64,000 bases of DNA, taken from positions 682,001 to 746,000 of the forward strand of contig NZ_JALJXJ010000001.1 of assembly GCF_024170005.1 (NCBI RefSeq). The letters run 5' to 3'. The position numbers were made by a program, and so were the translations under genes. The stretch comes from Azospirillum lipoferum (GTDB lineage Bacteria; Pseudomonadota; Alphaproteobacteria; Azospirillales; Azospirillaceae). The notes under the pieces are model-generated. The model saw only the letters and a program-made list of their open reading frames with translations. It searched no databases and was not told the DNA's origin. This document shows, piece by piece, positions 7,766-17,743 of this stretch (position 1 is its first letter; each line of letters starts with the position of its first letter).

Positions 7766-8722
7766 TCAGGCGCTGCCGATCAGGATGCCGGTGCCGAAAA
7801 CCAGCAGCCCGCCGACCACCACCTGGAAGGCGGCGGACAGCAGTGGCGTGTCCATGTAGCGGTTGCGGATCCAGGCGATGACGGCCAGTTCAACCGCCAC
7901 CACGGCGATGGCGATGGCAGTCGCCGTCCAGAAATGCGGGATCAGGTAGGGCAGGGCGTGGCCCAGCCCGCCCAGCGTGGTCATGGCGCCGCAGACCAGC
8001 CCGCGCAGCCATGGGCTGCCACGCCCGGTCAGCGACCCGTTGTCGGACAGTGCCTCGGCGAAGCCCATCGAGATGCCGGCGCCGATGGAGGCGGCGAGGC
8101 CGACCAGGAAGGTTTCGTGGCTGTCCTGGGTGGCGAAGGCGGCAGCGAACAGCGGGGCGAGGGTAGACACCGAGCCGTCCATCAGCCCGGCTAGCCCCGG
8201 TTGCACGACCTGAAGGAGGAACAGGCGGCGTTCCGATTCGTGCTCCTGTTCCCGCACCTTTGGCGAGACGTATTTCGCCTCCAGCCGTTCGGCCTTGGCC
8301 TCGTGCCGCCGCTCCTCCTCGGCCAGATCGCCCAGAAGCTGGCGGATGGCGGCGTCCTGCGACCTCTCCGCAGCGCGGTTGTAGAAGCGCTTGGTTTCCG
8401 CCTCCATCAGTTCGGCCTGCCGGCGCACGGTGTCGAGCCCGAGCGGTCGGGTCAGCCAGACAGGCTTGCGCTCTACGAAGCCTTTCACGTCCTGGCGGCG
8501 GATCAGCGGGATATGGTCGCCGAATCGTGACTGGAACAGTTCCAGCAGGCGGTGCCGGTGCCCGCTTTCCTCCGATGCCATGGCGCGGAACAGCTTCGCC
8601 GTGTCGGGGTAATTGTCGGTAAGGCCGTGGGCGAACTCGTCATAGATGCGGTTGTCCTCCTCCTCCAGGGCAATGGCGAGTGCCAGCAGCTCCTTTTCCG
8701 TCAGGTCCGAGAAGTTCTTCAT
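7766..8722 (-). CDS. mbfA: Ferritin-like/VIT1 iron exporter (MbfA type)
   Basis: This 318-residue protein fuses an N-terminal ferritin-like di-iron domain to a C-terminal VIT1/CCC1-like membrane transporter. The ferritin half shows two carboxylate helix pairs: LEEEDNRIYDEF with EESGHRH, and LMEAETKRFYNR with EEERRHE. The membrane half (about 170-318) has some five hydrophobic helices, with an acidic SMGFAEALSD helix. This architecture is the membrane-bound ferritin MbfA of rhizobia, which exports iron and protects against iron and peroxide stress. The ATG at 8722 gives the usual N-terminus (MKNFSDLTE). No Irr or ICE box was confidently found upstream. Confidence 0.9.
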   Translation of the reverse strand: MKNFSDLTEKELLALAIALEEEDNRIYDEFAHGLTDNYPDTAKLFRAMASEESGHRHRLLELFQSRFGDHIPLIRRQDVKGFVERKPVWLTRPLGLDTVRRQAELMEAETKRFYNRAAERSQDAAIRQLLGDLAEEERRHEAKAERLEAKYVSPKVREQEHESERRLFLLQVVQPGLAGLMDGSVSTLAPLFAAAFATQDSHETFLVGLAASIGAGISMGFAEALSDNGSLTGRGSPWLRGLVCGAMTTLGGLGHALPYLIPHFWTATAIAIAVVAVELAVIAWIRNRYMDTPLLSAAFQVVVGGLLVFGTGILIGSA

Positions 8723-8980
8723 GGGGGCCAAGCCTTCGCCGCGTCTGGATGGTGCGTTGCGAATGATCCTATTCCGTATGGGGGCATCTTCAACATGGCA
8801 CTTCGTCTGATGAGGCTCCGCCGTGGGGCTGCTACAAGATGTCTCTTATGGTAGCCGGCGGCCGATGCGCCGGTCGGGTGAGTGGAAATTCCGCGGCGGG
8901 CTTGCTATGGGCTTGGGTTACGAGAGGCCAAGAACGTTCCACAAGTTCCCATATAAAGCCGAGACAAGAAGGAAACGACC

Positions 8981-9736
8981 ATGACCGCCAACCGGAAGCT
9001 GATCGCCGGAAACTGGAAGATGAACGGGTTGAAGGCCGACGGGCTGGATCTCGCCTCCGACCTCGCCGGGCGGCTGAAGGGCGCCGGACCGGTCGCCTTC
9101 GACATGCTGGTCTGCCCGCCCTTCCCGCTGCTGTTCCTGGTGGGTGAGGCGATCGCCGACAGCCCGTTGGCGCTGGGTGGCCAGGATTGCGCGCCGAAGA
9201 CCTCCGGCGCCCACACCGGTGACGTGGCGCCGACGATGCTGAAGGACGCCGGCTGCCGTTTCGTCATCCTGGGCCACTCGGAGCGCCGCGCCGACCATGG
9301 CGAGAGCGACGCCGTGGTGAACGCCAAGGCGGTTGCCGCTCACAAGGAAGGCCTCGTCGCCATCATCTGTGTCGGCGAGACCGAGGCGCAACGCGACACC
9401 GGCCAAGCCAACACCGTGGTGTCGGGCCAACTTGCCGGCTCCATTCCCGCGGGCGCGACGGCCGGGAACACCGTCATCGCCTATGAGCCGGTCTGGGCGA
9501 TCGGCACCGGCAAGACCGCGACTCCGGACGACGTGAAGGCGATGCACGCCCATATCCGCGCCGAGCTGGAGGGCAAGATCGCCGAATCCGCGAAGGTCCG
9601 TATCCTCTATGGCGGTTCGGTCAAGCCGAACAACGCGGCGGAGCTGATGGTGGTGGAGAATGTCGACGGCGCGCTGGTCGGCGGTGCGTCGCTGAAGGCT
9701 GACGATTTCTGGGCCATCGCGACCGCCTGCCGTTGA
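8981..9736 (+). CDS. tpiA: Triosephosphate isomerase
   Basis: It interconverts dihydroxyacetone phosphate and glyceraldehyde-3-phosphate in the cytosol. The 251-residue protein is full length, with Lys13 (GNWKMNG), catalytic His99 (ILGHSERR) and catalytic Glu169 ([11 protein letters not shown]), and the phosphate-binding YGGSV near residue 207. The ATG is preceded by AGAAGGAAA. It heads the conserved alphaproteobacterial order tpiA-secG-pyrG, and is divergent from mbfA across 258 bp that must hold both promoters; no clear consensus was found there. Confidence 0.97.
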   Translation: MTANRKLIAGNWKMNGLKADGLDLASDLAGRLKGAGPVAFDMLVCPPFPLLFLVGEAIADSPLALGGQDCAPKTSGAHTGDVAPTMLKDAGCRFVILGHSERRADHGESDAVVNAKAVAAHKEGLVAIICVGETEAQRDTGQANTVVSGQLAGSIPAGATAGNTVIAYEPVWAIGTGKTATPDDVKAMHAHIRAELEGKIAESAKVRILYGGSVKPNNAAELMVVENVDGALVGGASLKADDFWAIATACR

Positions 9737-9751
9737 TGCCGGCCTTCCCAA

Positions 9752-9836
9752 GCGGCATGGCGCCCATCGGTGTCAGCCATGCCGCCAACGGATATGGCAT
9801 AGGTATTTTGGCGCTGGCATATCGCGCCATGGCGCG
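9752..9836. repeat. Two inverted repeats between tpiA and secG
   Basis: GCGGCATGGC (9752-9761) and GCCATGCCGC (9776-9785) form a perfect 10-bp stem with a 14-nt loop, 15 bp after tpiA. A second element, the 14-bp perfect palindrome CGCGCCATGGCGCG, lies at 9823-9836. Neither has a T-run. The first could stabilise the tpiA transcript end; the second may be a protein site or mere GC-rich symmetry. Confidence 0.45.
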
Positions 9837-9923
9837 GTACAAACAGTGGGCGCGCGCCACGGGCCCTTGAGACGGCCTGTGGCGCGCTATTCGATTTTTG
9901 GGATGGTGTGGGGTGAGCATCGC

Positions 9924-10247
9924 ATGGAATCGGTGATTCTGGTCATTCACCTGCTGATCGCCGTCGGGCTGGTCGGTGTGATCCTGATCCAGCGGTCGGA
10001 AGGCGGCGGGCTCGGTATCGGCGGCGGCACCATGGGCGGCATGATGAGCACCCGTGGCACGGCCAACCTGCTGACGCGGACCACCGGCATTCTGGCGGGC
10101 TGTTTCTTCGCAACCAGCATCGTGTTGGCGATCCTGGCCGGCGGCCATTCGCGCCCGGCGTCGATCATCGACACGCTGCCGGCGGCTCCGACGGCCCCGG
10201 CCCAGCCGACCGCTCCGGCACAACCCGCGCCGCCGGTGTCCCAGTAA
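9924..10247 (+). CDS. secG: SecG subunit of the Sec translocase
   Basis: This is the small membrane subunit of SecYEG. The 107-residue protein has two hydrophobic helices (about 3-22 and 52-72) separated by the characteristic Gly-rich loop (RSEGGGLGIGGGTMGGMMSTRGTANLLTR, shown by its Gly/Met-rich composition). An Ala/Pro/Gln tail follows, typical of alphaproteobacterial SecG. The ATG at 9924 follows GGGGTGAG; the frame is open further upstream without need. It sits between tpiA and pyrG as usual. Confidence 0.95.
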   Translation: MESVILVIHLLIAVGLVGVILIQRSEGGGLGIGGGTMGGMMSTRGTANLLTRTTGILAGCFFATSIVLAILAGGHSRPASIIDTLPAAPTAPAQPTAPAQPAPPVSQ

Positions 10248-12077
<1,830 letters not shown>

Positions 12078-12082
12078 GGAAT

Positions 12083-12155
12083 CGGGAGGTGAATTCAACC
12101 TCCCGCATAGGAAGCCGTTCATGGAAGCCCCGCCCCCAAAAAGGTGGGGCTTTTT
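12083..12155 (+). terminator. Tandem hairpins and terminator after pyrG
   Basis: CGGGAGGT/ACCTCCCG (12083-12105) forms an 8-bp stem. Twenty bp later AAGCCCC.../...GGGGCTTTTT (12125-12155) forms a second hairpin followed by five Ts. The second is a standard intrinsic terminator for pyrG. Confidence 0.82.
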
Positions 12156-12261
12156 CATTTCCAGTACATTCCCCTTACGTCAACTTCCTTGCGTGCTGGA
12201 TACCTGTATGCCACGATCCTCAGAAAATCGCATAACCAAACAATCGGATCGGGGAAGGACC

Positions 12262-14091
12262 ATGAATCGCGTCAGGATCGCTGCGCTTGCCACTTGCCTC
12301 ACCACACTCGCCTCGGTCCCGGCCGGCGCGGCGGATTATTCCTCCACCATCTTCTTCGGCGACAGCCTGACCGACAGCGGCGCGTTCCAGTCGTTGCTGC
12401 CGGTCGGTGGCAAGTTCACAACCAATCCCGGTCCGGTGTGGTCGGAGAATCTTGCCGGTGCGCTCGGCACCTCGGCCACCACGGCGGCGCGGGGCGGCAC
12501 CGATTATGCGGTCGGCGGTGCGCGGGTGAACACCTCGGTCGGCGTTCCGGCAACCGGTCCGACGGCGCTGGCCCCAAGCGTGGCAACACAGATCTCCGGC
12601 TACTTGGCCTCCACCGGCGGGCGGGCCGATCCGAACGCGCTCTATACCGTCTGGGGCGGTGCCAACGACATCTTCGCCGCACTCAACACCCCCTCCACCG
12701 CACAGGCGACGGTAACCCAGGCGGCGACCGATCTGGTGACCCAGGTGGCGCGGCTGCGCGCCGCTGGCGCCCGCACCATACTGGTTCCGACGGTGCCGGA
12801 CATCGGATCGACACCGTTCGGGCTGGCGCAGGGCGCCACGGCTGCGGCGCAGATCACGCAGCTGGTCAGCGGCTACAACCAGCTGGTCACGCTGGGGCTG
12901 GCGAATGCCGGCATCTCGGTCATTCCGATCGACACCTATTCCCTTCTGCGGGCGGCGGTGGCCAACCCCACGGCCTTCGGCTTCACCAACGTGACCGGCA
13001 CCGCCTGCACCACCAGCAGTTCGCTGCTCTGCACCTCCGGGACATTGGTGGCGCCGAACGCGGCGCAGAGCTACCTGTTCGCCGATGGCGTCCACCCGAC
13101 CACGGCCGGGCACCGCGCGGTGTCGGACTTCGTGCTGAACGCGCTGACCGCCCCCGGCAATGTGGCGCAGCTTGCCGAATCGCCGATCCACACCCGTGAC
13201 CGGCTGACGTCCACCATCCTGGCTCAGGCGGCGAGCAGCCTGTGGAGTCGCAAGCCCGGCACCAGCGGTGCCTGGATCAGCGGCGGGGTTGGCCGGCTGA
13301 CCAGTGACCGCACCGGCGACCCCGGTGCTGGCGGACAGGCGGAGGTACGCGGCACGCCGCTGTCGGTCAGCGTCGGCATCGACAAGCGCTTCACCGAGAA
13401 CCTCCTGCTGGGCGTGGCCGGCACGGTGTCGCATTACCGTGGCAGCTTCTCCACCGGCGGCGATTACAAGCAGCGGGAATATGTGCTGAGCGGCTACGGC
13501 GTCTACCGCATGGGCGGCGCCTTCGTGAACGGCGTCGGGTCCATCGGCTTCACCGATTACGACCTGCGGCGCGGCGTGACCATCAACGGCACCGACCATT
13601 CGACCGGCGGCAACACCGAGGGCATCAACGCGTCCATCGGTGCCGAGGGCGGCTATGAGTTCATGACCGGCGGGCTGACCCATGGTCCGGTGCTGGGCCT
13701 GCGCTATCAGCATGTTGAGGTGGAGGGGTTCAGCGAGGACAACAGCCTGTTCGGCTTCACCTACCGCTCGCAGACCCGCAATTCGCTGGTCGGCAGCATC
13801 GGCTATCAGGCCTCCTATGATTTCGGCGGTGTCCTACCTTATGCCAAGGTGACACTGAACCGGGAGTTCAAGGACGACCAGCGGAACATCACGGTGGAAA
13901 GCCGCAGCATCTCCACACTGGCCTACGACGTGGCGGTGGCGAAACCTGATCGCAGCTATGTCGACCTGACGGCCGGTGCCTCCTTCAAGCTGGCGGAGTC
14001 GGTGACCGGCACGCTGGGCCTGAATGCCCGGCTGGGTGAGGAAAATCGCCGTGATTACGGCGGCTTCGTTGGCGTCAGCGTCGGTTTCTGA
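12262..14091 (+). CDS. Autotransporter GDSL esterase/lipase
   Basis: This 609-residue secreted esterase has a signal peptide cleaved near residue 24 (SVPAGA/ADYS). The GDSL hydrolase passenger carries Ser35 (FFGDSLTDSG), an oxyanion motif GGANDIF, and the Asp275-x-x-His278 pair (ADGVHPTTAGH). A C-terminal beta-barrel translocator spans about 340-609 and ends in GGFVGVSVGF with a terminal Phe, as outer-membrane proteins do. It belongs to the EstA/EstP group, whose esterase stays displayed on the cell surface and hydrolyses short-chain or glycerol esters. GGGGAAGGACC precedes the ATG. It is a stand-alone gene inserted between pyrG and kdsA. Confidence 0.9.
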   Translation: MNRVRIAALATCLTTLASVPAGAADYSSTIFFGDSLTDSGAFQSLLPVGGKFTTNPGPVWSENLAGALGTSATTAARGGTDYAVGGARVNTSVGVPATGPTALAPSVATQISGYLASTGGRADPNALYTVWGGANDIFAALNTPSTAQATVTQAATDLVTQVARLRAAGARTILVPTVPDIGSTPFGLAQGATAAAQITQLVSGYNQLVTLGLANAGISVIPIDTYSLLRAAVANPTAFGFTNVTGTACTTSSSLLCTSGTLVAPNAAQSYLFADGVHPTTAGHRAVSDFVLNALTAPGNVAQLAESPIHTRDRLTSTILAQAASSLWSRKPGTSGAWISGGVGRLTSDRTGDPGAGGQAEVRGTPLSVSVGIDKRFTENLLLGVAGTVSHYRGSFSTGGDYKQREYVLSGYGVYRMGGAFVNGVGSIGFTDYDLRRGVTINGTDHSTGGNTEGINASIGAEGGYEFMTGGLTHGPVLGLRYQHVEVEGFSEDNSLFGFTYRSQTRNSLVGSIGYQASYDFGGVLPYAKVTLNREFKDDQRNITVESRSISTLAYDVAVAKPDRSYVDLTAGASFKLAESVTGTLGLNARLGEENRRDYGGFVGVSVGF

Positions 14092-14165
14092 CGAAAGGCG
14101 GGGTGACCGGGGGCAAGTCCACTCCATATCAGGGGCGGATTTGCCAACGGGAGGTTAAGAGCGCT

Positions 14166-14861
14166 ATGTCCGAAGTGATGATTGATGCCGCCGACGGCGG
14201 CCGCTTTTCCGCTTATGTCGCCAAGCCCACGGTAACCCCGGCGGGTGGATTGGTGGTGATCCAGGAGATCTTCGGCGTCAATCCGGTGATGCGCGAGCAG
14301 TGCGACTGGTACGCCGCGCAGGGCTTCCTGGTGGTATGCCCCGACCTGTTCTGGCGCCAGCAGCCCGGCGTGCAACTGACCGACAAGACGCAGGAGGAGT
14401 GGAACCAGGCCTTCGCGCTGTTGAACGGCATGGATCAGGACAAGGCCATCGAGGATCTGAGGGCGGCGCTGGCCTGGGTGCGCGGGCAGGACGGCTGCAC
14501 CGGCAAGGCCGGAACCGTCGGCTACTGCCTGGGCGGCCGGCTGGCCTTCATGATGGCGACGCGGTCCGATGCCGAGGCCAATGTCGGCTATTACGGCGTC
14601 GGACTGGAGGGGCTGCTGGGTGAGGCCGACAAGATCGCCAAGCCCCTGATGCTGCACATCGCCGAGAACGACAAATTCTCCAGCCCCGACAAGCGCGATG
14701 CGGTGGTGGCCGGGGTGAAGGACAACGAATGGGTGACCGCCAAAGTTTATCCGGGCATGGACCACGCCTTCGCCCGGCCGGGCGGCGAGCATTACGACCG
14801 GGACGCGGCCGACGAGGCGAACCGGCTGACGGTGGAGTTCTTCCGGACACATCTGGGGTGA
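14166..14861 (+). CDS. Dienelactone hydrolase family protein
   Basis: This 231-residue alpha/beta hydrolase has the dienelactone hydrolase triad: Cys121 (GYCLGGR), Asp169 (AENDKF) and His200 (MDHAF), with Glu34 (VIQEIFG) that positions the cysteine in this family. Such enzymes open dienelactones in chloro-aromatic degradation, but many paralogues act on other esters, and no ring-cleavage genes are nearby. The ATG at 14166 follows GGGAGGTTAAGAG. It lies 74 bp after the esterase gene on the same strand, so the two may be cotranscribed. The natural substrate is unknown. Confidence 0.88.
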   Translation: MSEVMIDAADGGRFSAYVAKPTVTPAGGLVVIQEIFGVNPVMREQCDWYAAQGFLVVCPDLFWRQQPGVQLTDKTQEEWNQAFALLNGMDQDKAIEDLRAALAWVRGQDGCTGKAGTVGYCLGGRLAFMMATRSDAEANVGYYGVGLEGLLGEADKIAKPLMLHIAENDKFSSPDKRDAVVAGVKDNEWVTAKVYPGMDHAFARPGGEHYDRDAADEANRLTVEFFRTHLG

Positions 14862-15364
14862 GGGAAGAAGGGCGTCGCTTCAGGCAGAATGAATACTGCA
14901 AGGACTTCGAACGACGCCGGGACATCCGGGTGGGCTTCAAAATCGCAGAGAACCGATGAGTCCACAGGCTGTTAAGCGGGGTTGCCCGGAATGAGCCGCG
15001 TGTGGCCCGAACCGGACAAATCCGCGGACACTGTGTTTTTCAGAATCTCCGAGCTCCGCCATCGGTGGGCGGAGTTCGGAATTTCTGCTTGGGCTCCGTG
15101 GCCCAGCCCGAAAACGCCTACGCCCTTTTTGCTCCCGCCATCACGCATGACCGTGGGCTATGCATGCGGTGGCGCGGTCATGCCATTCCGAGCGGTTTGC
15201 ATGATAAGCGAATTTCAACAAAAAAAAGCGGTTTGGAGCCAAAATACAATAAGTGTATCTCTTATATAGTTTTACAATTTTTCATCTTAAGTAAGGCCGG
15301 ATATGCGTATATATTGATTTGCGTTGAGAGTAAAATATCTCTCTGAAATAGCAGGAGGCGTGAT
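14862..15364. other. Intergenic region, entry into AT-rich island
   Basis: This 503-bp stretch has no convincing gene; two overlapping open frames here lack ribosome sites and protein-like composition. At 15041-15087 a long imperfect hairpin (CAGAA..TCCGA.CTCCGCC against GGCGGAG.TCGGA..TTCTG) gives 17 pairs. Composition turns abruptly AT-rich from about 15210. Near 15248-15265 an ATAAG/CTTAT inverted repeat lies in what is probably the promoter region of the next gene. Confidence 0.6.
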
Positions 15365-15805
15365 ATGGCAGCCAATCCGGCACTTGTTCCTATTTCCGGA
15401 AACTTTGTGACGACTCACACAGCCAATGTAGGAAAGTTTAACGTAACGGCAGATGTTATCGTTTCTGCAACAATACCTGTTGGAGATGGCGACTTCTCTT
15501 CAGGTATTACCATTAACCTGGGAGGAGAAATCGATACAGCTCTGGGAAAGCAGGTTCTCTCGGTGGTGACGAGTTCGCTGTCTTCTGCCAGTCCAACCGG
15601 AACCATTTCCTCCGATAAGGTGTTCGGCTACTATTTTACTGTTTCATTGACTTATACGGCGCCGGGCGATGATGCGCCGGGTAGCCTTGAGCTCAATTCG
15701 GTGACCATTTGCCACGACGTTCAAGGCACTGTGACCACGGTGTGGAGCCAAGAGTTTGACACGGTTGTGCTCTCTTGGACGTCGGCCGGAAATGTTGTTA
15801 TGTGA
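15365..15805 (+). CDS. Orphan secreted-like or structural beta-rich protein
   Basis: This 146-residue protein has a strong ribosome site (GCAGGAGGCGTGAT) before the ATG. The sequence is rich in Thr, Ser, Val and Gly with alternating hydrophobic residues, suggesting a beta-sheet protein, with a single Cys (TICHDV). I see no cleavable signal peptide, no membrane helix and no family I recognise. Codon use is far more AT-rich than in all neighbours, and the whole 15.2-16.0 kb stretch shares this, which points to recent transfer. No mobility gene accompanies it. Function unknown. Confidence 0.7.
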   Translation: MAANPALVPISGNFVTTHTANVGKFNVTADVIVSATIPVGDGDFSSGITINLGGEIDTALGKQVLSVVTSSLSSASPTGTISSDKVFGYYFTVSLTYTAPGDDAPGSLELNSVTICHDVQGTVTTVWSQEFDTVVLSWTSAGNVVM

Positions 15806-16257
15806 TAAACATCAATATCTACGTGGTTTTCTTAACTGAAAAAGATAATTTACCTGATTCGGCCGGAAAACAGGAAAACTTCCGATGTTTTCAATAAAAT
15901 CCGGCCGAACTTTAAAAAATTTCAAGTGGAAATTTTTTTTAAACAAAATTCTTCATACGAAATGAATAGATAGGCAGAATAAGTATGGTGAAAATTTGAT
16001 CCCTAGTAAAATTCTAACACATGTCCCCCGGTTCCATGCTGACAGGGCATGGTTGAGTAGAGGCGGCTTTGCCGGTGGCCGTGAAGGGCGGGAACGAAAA
16101 GGGATGGGGAAGGAGCGTGCCGCAACAGCCCCGAACAGCGCTCGGCTTTCGGCACGTTGCCCAGCATTGACGTCCCATGCGTTGACCATTCAGGCATTTA
16201 GTGGGATGCAAGGGACTGCGGGCGCCCTCTCGCCCGTTTTCGTTCCGGAGCACTCCA
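15806..16257. other. AT-rich intergenic region with terminator-like repeats
   Basis: This holds two inverted repeats and no supported gene. TTCGGCCGGA (15858-15867) and TCCGGCCGAA (15900-15909) form a perfect 10-bp stem around 32 nt. AAAAAATTTC/GAAATTTTTT (15914-15938) follows and runs into a T8 tract, so the pair probably ends the orphan gene's transcript. Composition returns to GC-rich near 16025. A GGGCG/CGCCC hairpin (16227-16241) lies just ahead of kdsA. Confidence 0.6.
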
Positions 16258-17085
16258 ATGACCACGCCGCGCACCGTCCAGATCGGCGACCTGTCGATCG
16301 CCAACGACCGTCCTTTCGTCCTGATCGCCGGCCCCTGCCAGATGGAAAGCCGCGACCATGCGATGGAGACCGCGTCCGCGCTGGTGGAGATGACCCGCGC
16401 GCTGGGCATGGGGCTGATCTACAAGTCCAGTTTCGACAAGGCCAACCGCACCTCGATCACAACTGCGCGCGGCCTGGGCATGGACAAGGCGCTGCCGATC
16501 TTCGCGGAAATCCGCGAGCGGTTCGGCTGCCCGGTCATCACCGACGTGCATGAATCGACCCAGTGCGCCCCGGTCGCCGAGGCGGTGGACGTGCTGCAGA
16601 TTCCCGCCTTCCTCTGCCGCCAGACCGACCTGCTGATCGCCGCCGCCGAAACCGGCCGCGCGGTGAACGTCAAGAAGGGCCAGTTCCTGGCACCGTGGGA
16701 CATGAAGAACGTCGCCGCCAAGCTGGTTGCGTCGGGCAACGAGCGCGTCCTGCTGTGCGAGCGTGGCGCCAGCTTCGGCTACAACACGCTGGTGTCGGAC
16801 ATGCGGTCCCTGCCGATCATGGCGGAGACCGGCTTCCCGGTCGTGTTCGACGCCACCCACTCGGTCCAGCAGCCGGGCGGGCAGGGCACCACCTCGGGCG
16901 GCCAGCGGGAGTTCGTCCCGGTTCTGGCCCGTGCCGCCATCGCGGTCGGCGTCGCCGCCGTCTTCATGGAGACGCATGAAAACCCGGACTGCGCCCCCAG
17001 CGACGGCCCCAACATGGTGCCGCTGAAGGACATGCCGGCGCTGTTGGCGAAGCTCCAGGCCTTCGACCGTCTGGCGAAGTCCTAA
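16258..17085 (+). CDS. kdsA: 3-deoxy-D-manno-octulosonate 8-phosphate synthase
   Basis: It condenses phosphoenolpyruvate with arabinose-5-phosphate to KDO-8-phosphate for lipopolysaccharide core synthesis. The 275-residue protein shows the family motifs [26 protein letters not shown], and [11 protein letters not shown]. The motif FDKANRTS contains the conserved Asn of the metal-independent enzyme type, and an inserted Cys metal ligand was not recognised. The ATG at 16258 follows CCGGAGCACTCC. It normally follows pyrG directly in relatives; here about 4.2 kb separate them, and eno does not follow. Confidence 0.96.
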   Translation: MTTPRTVQIGDLSIANDRPFVLIAGPCQMESRDHAMETASALVEMTRALGMGLIYKSSFDKANRTSITTARGLGMDKALPIFAEIRERFGCPVITDVHESTQCAPVAEAVDVLQIPAFLCRQTDLLIAAAETGRAVNVKKGQFLAPWDMKNVAAKLVASGNERVLLCERGASFGYNTLVSDMRSLPIMAETGFPVVFDATHSVQQPGGQGTTSGGQREFVPVLARAAIAVGVAAVFMETHENPDCAPSDGPNMVPLKDMPALLAKLQAFDRLAKS

Positions 17086-17172
17086 ACAGGCTTAATTTGG
17101 CTGGGGCGGGGCGCCGTGCTTCACTGACGCCTCTCCCGTATCCACGGGTCGAATCAGCCTTCGGGGACGAGC

Positions 17173-17643
17173 ATGATGGTCGGTCGGAGTTTTCGGGGTG
17201 TTGTCGCGACGCTCCTGCTGCTGGTGGTCGCCTTCCCGGCGCTGGCGCTGGAGAGTTTCCAGAAGTCCAAGCTGACCATCGAGACAACGGGCGGCGGCAA
17301 GTTCCGCTTCGACGTCGAACTGGCGCTGACCCCCGGCCAGCAGGCCCAGGGGCTGATGTTCCGCCAATCGATGGCGGCCGATGCTGGAATGCTGTTCGTC
17401 TATGACCGGGTGCAACCGGCCAGCTTCTGGATGAAGAACACGCTGATCCCGCTGGACATGCTGTTCATCGCCGCCGATGGCCGCATCGTGAACATTCACG
17501 AGCGTGCCGTGCCGGAATCGCTGGACTCGGTCAACTCCGACGGGCCGGTGAAGGCAATCCTGGAACTGAACGGTGGCATGGCCTCGCGGCTCGGCATCCG
17601 TCCCGGCGACCGGGTGGTCTCGCCGGACATCGCCAAGCCTTGA
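17173..17643 (+). CDS. DUF192 family exported protein
   Basis: This 156-residue protein has an N-terminal signal peptide (hydrophobic VVATLLLLVVAFPALA, cleavage near ALA/LES), then a complete DUF192 domain: GLMFR, FVYDRVQPASFWMKNTLIPLDMLFI, and a C-terminal GIRPGDRV. DUF192 proteins are small, probably periplasmic, and functionally uncharacterised. It starts 87 bp after kdsA on the same strand and precedes the efflux operon by 100 bp. The second ATG at 17176 is equally possible. Confidence 0.88.
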   Translation: MMVGRSFRGVVATLLLLVVAFPALALESFQKSKLTIETTGGGKFRFDVELALTPGQQAQGLMFRQSMAADAGMLFVYDRVQPASFWMKNTLIPLDMLFIAADGRIVNIHERAVPESLDSVNSDGPVKAILELNGGMASRLGIRPGDRVVSPDIAKP

Positions 17644-17743
17644 GGCGCCAAAACCCTGTCGTTGAAAGAGGGCTCGCAGCCCATGACTTTCGCGTAAACT
17701 CCCCCAGATTCATCGCGCGGGTGGCGCGGTGCGGAGGGGCGCG

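Noticed and set aside
14982-15346. Two overlapping short frames in the AT-rich entry region
   Set aside because: No ribosome sites and no protein-like pattern; they span the hairpin and probable promoter of the orphan gene.
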